Part shown: in pieces, positions 1 to 8,948 of the stretch
How positions within the stretch are numbered: the stretch's first letter is position 1
Layout of the letters: each line of letters starts with the position of its first letter
Notes under the pieces: model-generated
What the model was told of the DNA's origin: nothing
Database searches by the model: none
Seen by the model: only the letters and a program-made list of their open reading frames with translations
Source: Shewanella sp.
Lineage (GTDB): Bacteria > Pseudomonadota > Gammaproteobacteria > Enterobacterales > Shewanellaceae
Reading direction: 5' to 3'
Length of the DNA stretch: 12,789 bases
Assembly: GCA_004195335.1 (NCBI GenBank)
Contig: SDWK01000926.1
Location: 1 to 12,789, forward strand
Position numbers and translations under genes: made by a program

Positions 1-3
1 ATA

Positions 4-270
4 TATACCCAAGCCACTTCAAAATGCTCGTTTCAGAGCTCCCGTAGGATAACAGAACAAGGCTGTGATTGAAGACAATGGTTAGTCCATTTTCAATATC
101 ACTAACGCAGTGCTGGTATTCTACGGGAACTCCCGAAGGGCAAGCCGAAAAGCAACATGTTTCTGTGTTATGAAATATAAAATTAGAATAACTAGTTCCG
201 CTATTTCACGCCTTGAACTCTGTCACTTCTCGACATGCTGAATCCTGCATTTCGAGGTCGTTTGGGTATA
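4..270. mobile_element. MITE-like element with 33-bp terminal inverted repeats
   Basis: The stretch is bounded by imperfect terminal inverted repeats at 4-36 and 238-270, which agree at 26 of 33 positions. Both begin with TATACCCAA at the outer edge. Inside, 36-55 and 113-132 form a second inverted pair (17 of 20 matches), and 230-257 can fold into a hairpin built on CTCGA/TCGAG and ATGC/GCAT. I see no transposase or convincing reading frame, so it looks like a small non-autonomous, structured element. From memory, repeats with this terminus are common in Shewanella, Vibrio and Photobacterium; I cannot confirm that here. No clear target-site duplication is visible. It lies just beyond the bamB terminator, where the bamB-der junction is expected. 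Confidence 0.7.
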
Positions 271-275
271 GAACT

Positions 276-306
276 AAAAAGCCCCCGGAACAAACTTCCA
301 GGGGCT
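276..306 (-). terminator. Intrinsic terminator of the rlmN-bamB cluster
   Basis: Read on the minus strand, an 11-bp stem (AGCCCCTGGAA / TTCCGGGGGCT, one G-T pair) closes a 5-nt loop and is followed by a T run. It starts about 20 bp after the bamB stop codon, as expected for the end of the transcript. Confidence 0.9.
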
Positions 307-327
307 ACAAATCTATTCAGCTAAAGC

Positions 328-1515
328 TTACGGAAGCGTTATTCTAGCAACTTTACCCGATCGAGTCTGAACATAGATGTTATCACCTTCGACTAGTGGC
401 TGGCTAAATAAACCTGAACCATCAATCTCAATGCGACCCACCAAGGTCCCCGTGTTCTTATCAATAAAGTGTAGGTAACCTTCGAAGTCTCCGACAACAA
501 TATAATCTTTAAATACGGCAGCCGATGTTAACTCACGATTAGTTAACTCTGTATTACTCCAGCTTTCCAGACCATTACGACTGTCAACAGAGTAGATACG
601 GCTATGGTCATCGACAAGGAATAAGTTTACACCCGAATCTGCAAGCTCGTTAAAACTCGAGTATTTACGAGTCCACACAACACGTCCGGTTCTCACTTCC
701 ATAGAAACCAAGTTACCGTTAAAACTGACGGCATATAGATTCTCACCGATGATCAATGGCTTCATGTCGATATCAGCCATACGGGTAAACTCGTTACCAC
801 CTTTAGGCGTGTAAATCGATTGTTCCCAAGCAGCCTGACCATTCGTTTTGATGACAACCGCAATCTTACCGTCTGCGGTTCCAACAAAGAAACCACCTGA
901 CTCATAACTCGCCGAACCTGTACCGCGTAGCGTTAGGTTAGGTAGCTTAGACTCATAACTCCACTGTTTCTCACCATCATCGACGTTATAGGCTTCGAGT
1001 GTTCCCGAACTGGTATTGACGACCACAAGGTCTTCACCGACTGAAGGCGCTGATAATAATTCACCACCTGCGACAACAGACCAAACAGTCTCACCCGTTT
1101 CAGCATCGAGCGCACCTAATATGCCACTCTCTCCACCGATAAACACTTTATTACGAGCAGCGGTAACACCGGCGGCTAATTTAGCCCCCTTGTTTTTAGC
1201 AAGAATGTTGTCCTTAAATGCCGAACTAAAATCCTGGCTCCAAACTTTTTCACCGGTTTTCTCATCGAATGCGGTGACTTCACCATATCTATCGGCGACA
1301 TATAACTTGTCGTAACGCACTGCAGGTCGAAGGCGCGAATAATAATCTCCCACGCCATTACCTACAGAAGCACTCCAACTTACCTCAGGAAAGACACTTG
1401 CCTCAATTTCAGGCAAAGGGCTAACTGGCTCTTCTTCTACATCACTGGACGAACAGGCCGATAACAGCCCCAAGCTCAATCCACATGCGAGCAATGTTTT
1501 GCACCAAGACTTCAT
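328..1515 (-). CDS. bamB: Outer membrane assembly lipoprotein BamB
   Basis: BamB is a lipoprotein of the BAM complex, which folds beta-barrel proteins into the outer membrane; it binds BamA from the periplasmic side. The 395-residue protein starts with a lipoprotein signal peptide whose lipobox LSAC puts the lipidated cysteine at residue 21. The rest consists of PQQ-type beta-propeller repeats, visible as recurring blades such as VTAFDEKTGEKVWSQ, LGALDAETGETVWSV and LHFIDKNTGTLVGRI. Length is close to the E. coli protein (392). The ATG is supported by an AAGGAAA ribosome-binding site that overlaps the yfgM stop codon, so the two are probably translationally coupled (11-bp gap). It is the last gene of the cluster before the terminator. 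Assignment is secure. Confidence 0.96.
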   Translation of the reverse strand: MKSWCKTLLACGLSLGLLSACSSSDVEEEPVSPLPEIEASVFPEVSWSASVGNGVGDYYSRLRPAVRYDKLYVADRYGEVTAFDEKTGEKVWSQDFSSAFKDNILAKNKGAKLAAGVTAARNKVFIGGESGILGALDAETGETVWSVVAGGELLSAPSVGEDLVVVNTSSGTLEAYNVDDGEKQWSYESKLPNLTLRGTGSASYESGGFFVGTADGKIAVVIKTNGQAAWEQSIYTPKGGNEFTRMADIDMKPLIIGENLYAVSFNGNLVSMEVRTGRVVWTRKYSSFNELADSGVNLFLVDDHSRIYSVDSRNGLESWSNTELTNRELTSAAVFKDYIVVGDFEGYLHFIDKNTGTLVGRIEIDGSGLFSQPLVEGDNIYVQTRSGKVARITLP

Positions 1516-1526
1516 GGGCCGTTTCC

Positions 1527-2147
1527 TTATGCCTTATTTAAATTATCTAGCTTCATCTGTAAACCAGGGCTTGATGTCGCCCCGCCATTATCTACTGCAG
1601 CTTGATAAGCGGCTTTGGCTTGCTCGGCTTCGCCTTTGCGAACCAGGAAATCACCTTTAAGTTCTTCTCTTTGAGCGATAAATGCAGGATCTGATACTTG
1701 CTCCAGAGTCGTTATCGCTGTTGCTACCTGTCCCAGCTCTGCTTGAACGCGAGCTAAACGCATCGTCGCGACCATAACCAAACTAGTATCGGGTGCAGAG
1801 GCTATCACACTCTTGAGCGCCACTTCAGCCTTATCCAACTCACCAGACTCAACCGCCGCTTTGGCAACGATAAGTGATAACAGTGACTGATAACCTTTCT
1901 GGCTATGCTCTTTAGCGAAATTTTCAGCGGCTGATAGCATGGCTGCATCAGAAGTGGCACTAGTGCTCATGGCCTGAAATGCTTCAGAAGCCGACTCGGA
2001 TTTAGCCACTTTATATTCTGAGTAATAGTTCCAACCAAATAATCCACCCAGACCAACCACAGCACCAACGACTATGGATGAACCATAATCTTTCCAGAAC
2101 TGTTTGATAGCATCTACTTGTTGTTCTTCTGTGCTATAAATTTCCAC
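1527..2147 (-). CDS. yfgM: YfgM, SecYEG-associated TPR membrane protein
   Basis: YfgM is a single-pass inner-membrane protein that associates with the SecYEG translocon and the chaperone PpiD and helps pass secreted proteins into the periplasm. The 206-residue product has a short cytoplasmic N-terminus, one membrane segment near residues 23-41 (rich in V, G and L), and an alanine-rich helical periplasmic domain of the TPR_21 type. It fits the family in length and in position between hisS and bamB. The start is GTG at 2145-2147, preceded by AGAGGAATA at good spacing; no in-frame ATG lies nearby. It follows hisS by 13 bp, so co-transcription is likely. Confidence 0.93.
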   Translation of the reverse strand: MEIYSTEEQQVDAIKQFWKDYGSSIVVGAVVGLGGLFGWNYYSEYKVAKSESASEAFQAMSTSATSDAAMLSAAENFAKEHSQKGYQSLLSLIVAKAAVESGELDKAEVALKSVIASAPDTSLVMVATMRLARVQAELGQVATAITTLEQVSDPAFIAQREELKGDFLVRKGEAEQAKAAYQAAVDNGGATSSPGLQMKLDNLNKA

Positions 2148-2160
2148 GTATTATTCCTCT

Positions 2161-3435
2161 CTAAATCAGTTCTGCAATATAAGTTGCCAAAGCATCGCGG
2201 GCAACTAATTCTTGTTCTTTATTGTCACGCAGATATTTTACAGCGACTTGGTTATTGGCCAGTTCATCTTCACCAATCACCAGTGCCACTTGAGCACCAC
2301 TCTTATCTGCACGTTTCATCTGTTTCTTGAAGTTACCGCCACCACAATGACTCATCACCCTCAAATGAGGCAGTTCACTTCTCAGTGTCTGGGCTATTTT
2401 AATAGCTTCAATCTTGCTCGTATCTCCCATTGCTGTGACATAAACATCGACAATAGCAGGGATATCTTTGGTTAATTCGAGAGTTTCAAGCATCAACACG
2501 ATACGCTCGAGACCCATGGCAAAACCAACGGCAGGGGTGTTTTTACCCCCCAATTGCTCAACCAAGCCATCATAGCGTCCGCCTGCGAGTACCGTGCCTT
2601 GAGCGCCTAGGCTCGAAGTCACCCACTCGAAAACGGTGCGATTATAATAATCTAAACCACGAACCAAACGTGGATTAATCACGTATTTGATACCCACGGC
2701 GTCTAAGAGTTCACATAAATGTGAAAAATGTGCACGAGTCTCTTCACCAAGATACTCCATCAACTCTGGAGCATCGGTTAATAAGGCTTGCACGTCCGGG
2801 TTTTTGGTATCGAGTACGCGCAGCGGATTAGTGTACATACGACGCTGGCTTTCTTCATCGAGCTGCTCTTTAAACTGTTCCAGATAAGCGATAAGCGCGT
2901 CACGATAGGCCGCACGCTCAGCGGGGTCGCCCAAGGTGTTTAACTCTAAAGTCACATGCTCGGTTATGCCTAATTTTTCCCATAGACGGTACGACAGCAT
3001 CAATACTTCTGCGTCGATGTCTGCGCTGCCGATGCCATAAACCTCAACACCGAACTGATTAAATTGACGATAACGACCCTTTTGTGGACGTTCATGTCTA
3101 AACATTGGACCCATATACCAAAGACGTTGCTCTTGGTTATATAACAAGCCGTGCTCGTTACCCGCTCGTACCGTCGAAGCAGTTCCTTCTGGACGGAGTG
3201 TTAAGCTGTCACCGTTTCTGTCATCGAAGGTATACATCTCTTTTTCAACGATATCAGTAACTTCACCGATTGAACGTTTAAAAAGGTCTGTACTCTCTAC
3301 GATTGGAGTACGGATTTCACTATAGCCGTAAGCACTGACAGTTTCTCTGAGTACGGTTTCTAGTTTTTGCCATAGAGGGCTTTGGGTAGGCAGAATGTCA
3401 TTCATTCCGCGAATCGCTTGGATCTGTTTTGCCAC
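2161..3435 (-). CDS. hisS: Histidyl-tRNA synthetase
   Basis: This class II aminoacyl-tRNA synthetase attaches histidine to tRNA-His in the cytosol. The 424-residue protein shows the family hallmarks: TLRPEGT at 79-85, the motif 2 region [18 protein letters not shown] at about 112-129, the histidine-specific [14 protein letters not shown] at 257-270 with Arg259, and motif 3 GFAMGLER at 304-311. A C-terminal anticodon-binding domain follows from about residue 325. Length matches the E. coli enzyme (424). The start is GTG at 3433-3435 with only a weak, distant GGA as ribosome-binding signal. Upstream lies a 154-bp gap with a terminator-like hairpin, unlike the tight junctions downstream. Confidence 0.98.
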   Translation of the reverse strand: MAKQIQAIRGMNDILPTQSPLWQKLETVLRETVSAYGYSEIRTPIVESTDLFKRSIGEVTDIVEKEMYTFDDRNGDSLTLRPEGTASTVRAGNEHGLLYNQEQRLWYMGPMFRHERPQKGRYRQFNQFGVEVYGIGSADIDAEVLMLSYRLWEKLGITEHVTLELNTLGDPAERAAYRDALIAYLEQFKEQLDEESQRRMYTNPLRVLDTKNPDVQALLTDAPELMEYLGEETRAHFSHLCELLDAVGIKYVINPRLVRGLDYYNRTVFEWVTSSLGAQGTVLAGGRYDGLVEQLGGKNTPAVGFAMGLERIVLMLETLELTKDIPAIVDVYVTAMGDTSKIEAIKIAQTLRSELPHLRVMSHCGGGNFKKQMKRADKSGAQVALVIGEDELANNQVAVKYLRDNKEQELVARDALATYIAELI

Positions 3436-3468
3436 GATAAAGACTCGTCCGAAATTAGCTATAAAATT

Positions 3469-3507
3469 AAAAGCGCCTCGCAGTATATCTCATATACCCT
3501 GACGCTT
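3469..3507 (-). promoter_or_regulatory. Terminator-like hairpin in the hisS leader
   Basis: On the minus strand, a two-part stem (AAGCGTC with GGCGCTT, then GTATAT with ATATAC, separated by an internal loop and closed by GAG) is followed by TTTTAATTTTA. The T-rich end lies about 35 nt before the hisS start. It could be a weak terminator after ispG, an attenuator, or a structured leader. A second hairpin at 3553-3571 (GCCGGT/ACCGGC) lies further upstream without a T run. Confidence 0.4.
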
Positions 3508-3589
3508 CATTATTAAACGTAAAACTCAGTTAGCAGACACAATAGAGTACCGTGCCGGTGGTTAACCGGCAGTCTCAAATTTGTGCTAA

Positions 3590-4705
3590 TTACTTATTTA
3601 AATCTTGAGCAGGAATACGCCCATTGATGATTGATGCCTTGGCTCTGATCTTAGCCTCAAGAGAGTCGACAATATTATCATTATCAAAACGCTCTTTCTG
3701 TCTGACGCCTTCGTCGAAATAGCCACTCTTGCGATTGCCACCGGTAAGCCCGATATCTGAAACTAATGCTTCACCGGGTCCGTTAACGACGCAACCTATG
3801 ATAGACACATCCATTGGCGTCACGATATCTTCTAAACGACGTTCGAGCTCGTTAACCGTGCTTATCACGTCAAACTCTTGGCGAGAGCATGATGGGCAGG
3901 CGATAAAATTAATGCCACGAGAACGAATTCTCAGTGATTTTAATATATCGAAGCCAACTTTGATCTCCTCGACCGGATCGGCCGCCAAAGAGACACGCAG
4001 TGTATCGCCAATACCTTCGGCTAATAACATCCCCAGACCTACGGCTGACTTAACAGAACCGGCACGTAAACCACCCGCTTCGGTGATACCTAAGTGAAGC
4101 GGCTGCACAATCTGTTTAGCAAGCAGTCGATAGGCTTCAACCGCAAGGAAAACATCCGATGCTTTCACACTGACCTTAAACTGATCGAAATTAAGTCGAT
4201 CTAAAATGTCGACATGACGCATAGCAGACTCAAGCAGGGCTTCGGGAGTTGGCTCTTTGTACTTGTCCATTAGGTCTTTTTCTAAAGAACCGCCATTAAT
4301 ACCGATTCTAATAGGAATATTCTTATCACGGGCACATTCGACAACGCTTCTGATCCGCTCTTCATTGCCAATATTGCCAGGATTAATTCGCAGACAATCT
4401 ACGCCATATTCGGCGACTTTCAGCGCTATGCGATAATCGAAATGAATATCTGCAATCAAAGGAATATTTGATTGTTGCTTAATCAACTTAAACGCTTCTG
4501 CGGCGTCCATTGTCGGCACTGAAACCCTGACAATGTCCGCACCCACATTTTCCAATGCTCGAATTTGTGCAACCGTTGCCGCGACATCTGTCGTGAGCGT
4601 ATTCGTCATCGACTGAACTGCTATGGGGGCACCATCACCGATGGGAACATCGCCAACATAGATACGGGTTGAGGCTCGTCTTTTGATTGGGTTTTCGCTG
4701 TACAT
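3590..4705 (-). CDS. ispG: 4-hydroxy-3-methylbut-2-en-1-yl diphosphate synthase (IspG/GcpE)
   Basis: IspG reductively opens methylerythritol cyclodiphosphate to give HMBPP, the penultimate step of the MEP isoprenoid pathway; the flavodoxin/ferredoxin-dependent enzyme carries a 4Fe-4S cluster. The 371-residue protein has an N-terminal TIM-barrel domain ([10 protein letters not shown] at 31-40, ADIHFDYR at 85-92) and a C-terminal iron-sulfur domain. The cluster ligands are all present: Cys270 and Cys273 in [11 protein letters not shown], Cys305 in [10 protein letters not shown], and Glu312. These positions equal those of the E. coli enzyme (372 aa). The ATG is preceded by GAG at suitable spacing. 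Gaps of 102 bp (to rodZ) and 154 bp (to hisS) flank the gene, so it may have its own control within the cluster. Confidence 0.98.
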   Translation of the reverse strand: MYSENPIKRRASTRIYVGDVPIGDGAPIAVQSMTNTLTTDVAATVAQIRALENVGADIVRVSVPTMDAAEAFKLIKQQSNIPLIADIHFDYRIALKVAEYGVDCLRINPGNIGNEERIRSVVECARDKNIPIRIGINGGSLEKDLMDKYKEPTPEALLESAMRHVDILDRLNFDQFKVSVKASDVFLAVEAYRLLAKQIVQPLHLGITEAGGLRAGSVKSAVGLGMLLAEGIGDTLRVSLAADPVEEIKVGFDILKSLRIRSRGINFIACPSCSRQEFDVISTVNELERRLEDIVTPMDVSIIGCVVNGPGEALVSDIGLTGGNRKSGYFDEGVRQKERFDNDNIVDSLEAKIRAKASIINGRIPAQDLNK

Positions 4706-4737
4706 CGTGTTTACTCTATATATGTCTATTTCATTCT

Positions 4738-4799
4738 GTTGTCAGACAACCGCTGAAACATAAACAGTATCAACAGATCTTGTTCTTCGCAAAGCGAAG
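4738..4799 (-). promoter_or_regulatory. Palindrome and short hairpin between rodZ and ispG
   Basis: The 102-bp rodZ-ispG gap holds a perfect 13-bp palindrome, GTTGTC-A-GACAAC (4738-4750), about 33 bp before the ispG start. It also holds a 6-bp stem with AAA loop, CTTCGC-AAA-GCGAAG (4785-4799), just after the rodZ stop. Neither is followed by a T run, so neither is a standard terminator. The palindrome could be an operator; I do not recognise the regulator. Confidence 0.3.
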
Positions 4800-4807
4800 C
4801 CTAATGG

Positions 4808-5761
4808 TTACTGAGCCAAGGGCAAGGTTAATCTCGCCACGCGCCCGCTAGGAAAATCATTCAGGCTCACTTTTTCACCATTTAATTCTATGCTCACAGC
4901 CTGGGGAGCTCCCAAGGTTATGATAAATGGCTCAACTCCGGAAACATTTAGCTTACTACCGGCAGTCTTAAGATCATTGATTAAGGTATCGCCCATAGCG
5001 TCTTTGACGTTTATCCAACAGTCACCATTGAGATTAAGACTCAGCGATGACAGCCCTTCGGCAAGTTTTTTGGTATTTTGGGGTACGTCCACTTCAATCA
5101 CTGATGCGGCATTGACTCGTTCTGTAACACGATTCTGATCCTTGACCGGCTTGTTGTCAGACTCGTTTTCAGGTTTGTTATCCGTGTTAGCCTTATCGGG
5201 TGAAATAACAGCAGGCGCGACCTCTTCAATTAGAGGGCCATCGATGTTTGGCTGAGTCTGCTCAGAATCAGCCATCTCTTCCGCTGTAGGTTTTGAAAGA
5301 TCGATATCGGAGAGTGTGTCTGACTTTTGTACCCACCAAAGTACCAACAACGCCAACAAAATAAAGGCGATAAGGTAGGTGACAAACATCAAACGACCAT
5401 CGCGAGCCTGACGTGTCGTCTTACGGGAAAAGCTCTGCATCTCTGGGGCTGATGCCCGAGGTAACTGCCTGTCCAAGCAAGCTTGAATTGCATCTATATC
5501 GGCCTGAACGAGACGGGCGTAATTTTTTACATAGCCTTTAACATAGGTTGCAGAGGCTATTTCACCGAAATTATCGGCCTCAATATTCTCAATGATACAC
5601 GGACGTAGATGCAGTTGCCCTGCGATATCAGTAACACTCGCCCCCTGTTTCTCACGAGCAGCTTTTAATATTGCTCCGAGCGAATCCTGTTGTTCCGATT
5701 TATCTGTTTCGACATTAGTCTCTGCTTCATCCTTGAGCATATCGATTTCATTTTTAGTCAT
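4808..5761 (-). CDS. rodZ: Cytoskeleton protein RodZ
   Basis: RodZ is a bitopic inner-membrane protein that binds MreB filaments and couples them to the elongasome, maintaining rod shape. The 317-residue protein has the expected layout: a cytoplasmic helix-turn-helix domain at about 28-98 (LGAILKAAREKQGASVTDIA), a basic stretch (RKTTRQARDGR at 113-123), one membrane helix at about 124-144, a low-complexity acidic/Asn linker at about 150-225, and a C-terminal periplasmic DUF4115 beta domain at about 230-317. The start ATG shares its A with the last base of the pilW TGA stop (TGATG), which fixes the start and implies translational coupling. Confidence 0.95.
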   Translation of the reverse strand: MTKNEIDMLKDEAETNVETDKSEQQDSLGAILKAAREKQGASVTDIAGQLHLRPCIIENIEADNFGEIASATYVKGYVKNYARLVQADIDAIQACLDRQLPRASAPEMQSFSRKTTRQARDGRLMFVTYLIAFILLALLVLWWVQKSDTLSDIDLSKPTAEEMADSEQTQPNIDGPLIEEVAPAVISPDKANTDNKPENESDNKPVKDQNRVTERVNAASVIEVDVPQNTKKLAEGLSSLSLNLNGDCWINVKDAMGDTLINDLKTAGSKLNVSGVEPFIITLGAPQAVSIELNGEKVSLNDFPSGRVARLTLPLAQ

Positions 5762-6549
5762 CAGTGCATACTTGCTCGATACTGCTTAGCTTCTATGGAT
5801 GCCGGAAATTTTGCTAAAAGCAAAATGCCAAATTTTCTGGCTGCATCTAGATCATTTAAGCCTTGCTCAATTTCTATTCCCAATGTCAAACTCTCCGCGG
5901 ACTCAGCAATGACTCGATGATAACGTACTAATTGAGCCCTTGCATTGAGATAATCCCCGGTTTCAACATCGATCTCGGTTAATTCAAGTAAAGTCACTTG
6001 CCTTCGCGAATCGTATTTCAAGGCCGAAGCAAAATATTTTTTTGCTTTATCTAGCTCACCCGCTTTACGGCTACAGATGCCTAAGTTCTCATAACTCGAT
6101 GCTGAACGAGTATATTTAGGCATGTGCACAGCTTTAAGGAACATCTCCTCTGACTGTTTATATTTTCCTTGCTGACACAAGAAGACACCAAAATTATTCA
6201 TTGCATCCCCTGACGCATCATAAGTTCTTATCGCCTTGTAATAGGACGCCTCGGCATTTTCAAGTTCACCCACGGTTTGATAATAATAGGCCATTGAGAC
6301 ATGCACCGCTTCGATGTCTGAATTGAACTCGACCGCCTTATCTAAATTATATTTAGCCTGTTGGCTATTCCCTTTTTGTAGATAAGTTAACCCAAGCAGT
6401 GCTCTTTGCCTTGCGGCAGATTCACTGTCAAATTCCTTCTCAGCCACCAGGACGTCAGTACCGCTGTAGGTACTTTCTGATACGCACCCACTCAAAAGAC
6501 CCATAGCGAGCAGGGTAATGGCGGTAATTTGGGTTAATCCTTGCATCAT
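5761..6549 (-). CDS. pilW: Type IV pilus biogenesis/stability lipoprotein PilW (PilF)
   Basis: PilW/PilF is an outer-membrane TPR lipoprotein (pilotin) that helps the PilQ secretin assemble and stabilises type IV pili. The protein has a lipoprotein signal peptide ending in LLSGC, with the cysteine at residue 22 from the start chosen here. Tandem TPR helices follow (for example ALLGLTYLQKGNSQQAKYNL and YENLGICSRKAGELDKAKKY). The frame can be opened at a TTG at 6553-6555 (264 aa), but ATG at 6547-6549 has an AGG seven bases upstream while the TTG has it only two bases away, so I prefer the ATG (262 aa); a second ATG follows directly. The gene lies 33 bp after rlmN and overlaps rodZ by one base. 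No other pilus gene is in the window, which is normal for this cluster. Confidence 0.9.
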   Translation of the reverse strand: MMQGLTQITAITLLAMGLLSGCVSESTYSGTDVLVAEKEFDSESAARQRALLGLTYLQKGNSQQAKYNLDKAVEFNSDIEAVHVSMAYYYQTVGELENAEASYYKAIRTYDASGDAMNNFGVFLCQQGKYKQSEEMFLKAVHMPKYTRSASSYENLGICSRKAGELDKAKKYFASALKYDSRRQVTLLELTEIDVETGDYLNARAQLVRYHRVIAESAESLTLGIEIEQGLNDLDAARKFGILLLAKFPASIEAKQYRASMH

Positions 6550-6582
6550 TGGCAAGCCTATCTATCTACATATTACAAAGAG

Positions 6583-7704
6583 TTAGTTTATTGTGACTGA
6601 AATTTGGCTCTCTTGCATGCGTTTTTTAGCTAAACGCTTGGTTCTATCTCGAATATCCCCAGCCAACTGACCACAAGCGGCATCAATATCGTCTCCACGG
6701 GTTTTTCTGACGATGACAGTAAACCCGTATTCCATCAGAACTTTAGAGAAGCGATCGATGCGTGAATTAGAAGAGCGACCGTAGGGAGACCCCGGATAAG
6801 GATTAAAAGGAATCAAATTAATCTTACATGGCGTATCTTTCATCAGCTTAGCCAGTTCATGAGCCTGATCAGTGCTGTCATTGATATGGTCCAACATTAC
6901 ATACTCAACCGTAACACGGCCACGGTTAGCATTAGATTTGGCAATGTAGCGACGAATTCCGGCCAAAAACTCTTCCAGTGGATATTTTTTATTAACGGGA
7001 ACCAGGACATCACGGAGTTCATCGTTAGGCGCGTGAATACTCACGGCTAATGCAACGTCGAGCGCATCGCCCAATTTATCCAGCGCAGGAACTACGCCAG
7101 AAGTCGATACAGTGACACGGCGTTTAGATAAGCTAAAACCGAAGTCATCGAGCATGATATCCATTGCAGGTATAACGTTTGCTAGGTTAAGCAGTGGCTC
7201 GCCCATCCCCATCATAACAACGTTAGTGATAGGTCTTTCACCCGTATCTTTCTGGAAACCGATAAACTCGGCAACACGCCACACCTGGCCAATGATTTCG
7301 CTAACGGTTAAATTACGATTGAACCCCTGCTGACCCGTTGAGCAGAAAGTACACTCCAGAGCACAGCCCACCTGAGAAGAGACACACAAGGTAGCTCTAT
7401 CCTCTTCAGGGATATAGACAGTTTCGACTTCCTGCCCCTGCCCAACATTGATGGCGAACTTAATCGTACCATCTGCCGATTTTTGATAACTGGAAATTTC
7501 GGGTGCGGTAACTTCACATCGCGCACTTAACTTAGCTCGCAGCGTCTTATTGATATTATTCATCGACTCAATGTCAGTCACGCCAAAATGATAAATCCAC
7601 TTCATCAATTGATCGGCACGGAAAGGCTTCTCACCCATTTCTGTGAATAATGCTCTTAACCCTTTACGGTCAAGATCCAATAAATTGATCTTCTTTTCAC
7701 TCAT
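6583..7704 (-). CDS. rlmN: Dual-specificity 23S rRNA/tRNA adenine-C2 methyltransferase RlmN
   Basis: RlmN is a radical-SAM enzyme that methylates C2 of A2503 in 23S rRNA and of A37 in some tRNAs, affecting translational fidelity. From the chosen start the protein has 373 residues. The cluster motif CX3CX2C is Cys114, Cys118 and Cys121; GMGEP (166-170) follows. Cys344, in DAACGQ, corresponds to the methyl-carrying cysteine of E. coli RlmN (355), and Cys107 to its catalytic partner (118). The frame is open 14 codons further upstream to 7746, but [11 protein letters not shown] matches the family N-terminus and is preceded by TGAGGT at nine bases, so 7704 is preferred. It is the first gene of the minus-strand cluster. 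Confidence 0.97.
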   Translation of the reverse strand: MSEKKINLLDLDRKGLRALFTEMGEKPFRADQLMKWIYHFGVTDIESMNNINKTLRAKLSARCEVTAPEISSYQKSADGTIKFAINVGQGQEVETVYIPEEDRATLCVSSQVGCALECTFCSTGQQGFNRNLTVSEIIGQVWRVAEFIGFQKDTGERPITNVVMMGMGEPLLNLANVIPAMDIMLDDFGFSLSKRRVTVSTSGVVPALDKLGDALDVALAVSIHAPNDELRDVLVPVNKKYPLEEFLAGIRRYIAKSNANRGRVTVEYVMLDHINDSTDQAHELAKLMKDTPCKINLIPFNPYPGSPYGRSSNSRIDRFSKVLMEYGFTVIVRKTRGDDIDAACGQLAGDIRDRTKRLAKKRMQESQISVTIN

Positions 7705-7757
7705 TTCGACTAACCTCAACACTAAATACGGACCTAATACCCACAACGGGGCGGCAA

Positions 7758-7763
7758 ATTATA
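7758..7763 (-). promoter_or_regulatory. Candidate -10 box for the rlmN cluster
   Basis: The minus strand carries a perfect TATAAT about 54 bp before the rlmN ATG. The hexamer 17 bp upstream (TAGTAA) is a poor -35 box, so recognition may rely on other contacts. Placement in the divergent intergenic region supports it as the main promoter of the cluster. Confidence 0.4.
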
Positions 7764-7824
7764 CAGACACTAGCCCATTTTTACTAGCAACAAGCATTTC
7801 TGCATACTTAATGTTAGAATCTAC

Positions 7825-7853
7825 TTGGACTAATATTGGTCCGTAAATGTAAT
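7825..7853 (+). promoter_or_regulatory. Candidate promoter overlapping a palindrome, before the CNNM gene
   Basis: TTGGAC (7825-7830) and TGTAAT (7848-7853) are separated by 17 bp. If used, transcription would begin at or beside the ATG at 7861, giving a leaderless or nearly leaderless mRNA. The -35 box overlaps a 16-bp near-perfect palindrome at 7827-7842, GGACTAATATTGGTCC, centred on AATATT, which could be an operator. Confidence 0.3.
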
Positions 7854-7860
7854 TCCATAA

Positions 7861-8943
7861 ATGATCACCCTCATCGTTATTGTAGCCGTTGCTATCGGAA
7901 TATCCTTCCTGTGCAGCGTTTTCGAAGCAGTCCTTCTTTCTGTCACTCCCAGCTATGTTGCAACTCTCGCGCATTCAAACCCTGAAGCGGCAAAGCGACT
8001 CGGTAAACAGAAAGATAATGTCGAATCTCCACTGGTATCAATTCTCACTCTTAACACTATTGCTCACACCGTCGGTGCGGCAGTGGCAGGCGCTCAAGCG
8101 GCCAAAGTTTTTGGTGATGAGATGCTCGGTGTGTTCTCCGGTGTCCTGACGTTTCTAATCTTGTTTTTATCTGAGATCATTCCTAAAACATTAGGTGCAA
8201 ACTATTGGCGCTCACTCGCCCCATCGGTTTCGATCGCCCTCTTGTGGATGGAGCGCCTCACTAAGCCGCTTATCTGGATGTCACGTCAGGTGACTCAGCT
8301 CTTAGGAAAAGGAGACGAGGGGCAGTACATTCGTCAGGAAATGAGTGCGATGGCGAAAATGGGCCATGAATCCGGAGAGCTCGACGAGCAAGAGTCTAGG
8401 ATTTTGACTCAGATGCTATCAGTCAAAGAGATGCCAGTTACCGCGATAATGACGCCAAGAACCGTGATGTTCACCCTACCGGCGGCGCTTTCTCAGGAAG
8501 AGTTTGCCCTGAAACACACAGGCTCGCCCTTCTCTCGTATTCCAATATACGATCAAGACCCTGATGATGTGATCGGTTACATCAATCGTAACGATATTTT
8601 GCTTGCCGAGCGCAACACGCCTCAAGCTCCGATCAGTGAGTTAAAACATAACTTGGTCGTTGTTCCCGAAACGGCGAAAATCCTGCCTCTGTTTCAACTG
8701 CTCATTAAGCGCAATGCCAAGATTGCCATTGTGGTTAACGAATACGGTACCGGCGAAGGAATTGTTACATTGGAAGATATCGTCGAATCACTTTTGGGGC
8801 TCGAGATCGTCGATACCAACGACCCGGTCACTGACATGCAGCAACTGGCCCACAAGTTGTGGGAAAAGCGCATGAAAGATAAAGGGATCCGTCTCTCCGA
8901 TGACGGAGAGTTTGAATCGTACATCGAAACCCCAAAATCTTAA
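7861..8943 (+). CDS. CNNM/DUF21 membrane protein with CBS pair (CorC/HlyC family)
   Basis: The family comprises inner-membrane proteins linked to Mg2+ (or other divalent cation) efflux, often labelled hemolysin or CorC-like. The 360-residue product starts with a DUF21/CNNM domain of several hydrophobic helices (about 3-25, 57-80, 88-110 and 117-140), including the conserved NTIAHT (65-70) and SEIIPKT (104-110). An acidic linker follows, then a CBS pair at about 190-315 (IMTPRTVMF, then VVNEYGTGEGIVTLEDIVE). It ends soon after the CBS pair and lacks the extra C-terminal CorC_HlyC transporter-associated domain of longer relatives. The ATG is fixed by an in-frame stop immediately upstream, yet no Shine-Dalgarno sequence is visible. 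The transported ion cannot be told from sequence. Confidence 0.9.
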   Translation: MITLIVIVAVAIGISFLCSVFEAVLLSVTPSYVATLAHSNPEAAKRLGKQKDNVESPLVSILTLNTIAHTVGAAVAGAQAAKVFGDEMLGVFSGVLTFLILFLSEIIPKTLGANYWRSLAPSVSIALLWMERLTKPLIWMSRQVTQLLGKGDEGQYIRQEMSAMAKMGHESGELDEQESRILTQMLSVKEMPVTAIMTPRTVMFTLPAALSQEEFALKHTGSPFSRIPIYDQDPDDVIGYINRNDILLAERNTPQAPISELKHNLVVVPETAKILPLFQLLIKRNAKIAIVVNEYGTGEGIVTLEDIVESLLGLEIVDTNDPVTDMQQLAHKLWEKRMKDKGIRLSDDGEFESYIETPKS

Positions 8944-8948
8944 TCGCG

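Noticed and set aside
3729..4097. 122-codon plus-strand frame opposite ispG
   Set aside because: It is antisense to a gene with every catalytic residue conserved; a by-product of codon bias on the opposite strand.
7705..7746. Fourteen-codon N-terminal extension of rlmN
   Set aside because: The extension ([14 protein letters not shown]) is not part of the family N-terminus, and the internal ATG has a good ribosome-binding site.
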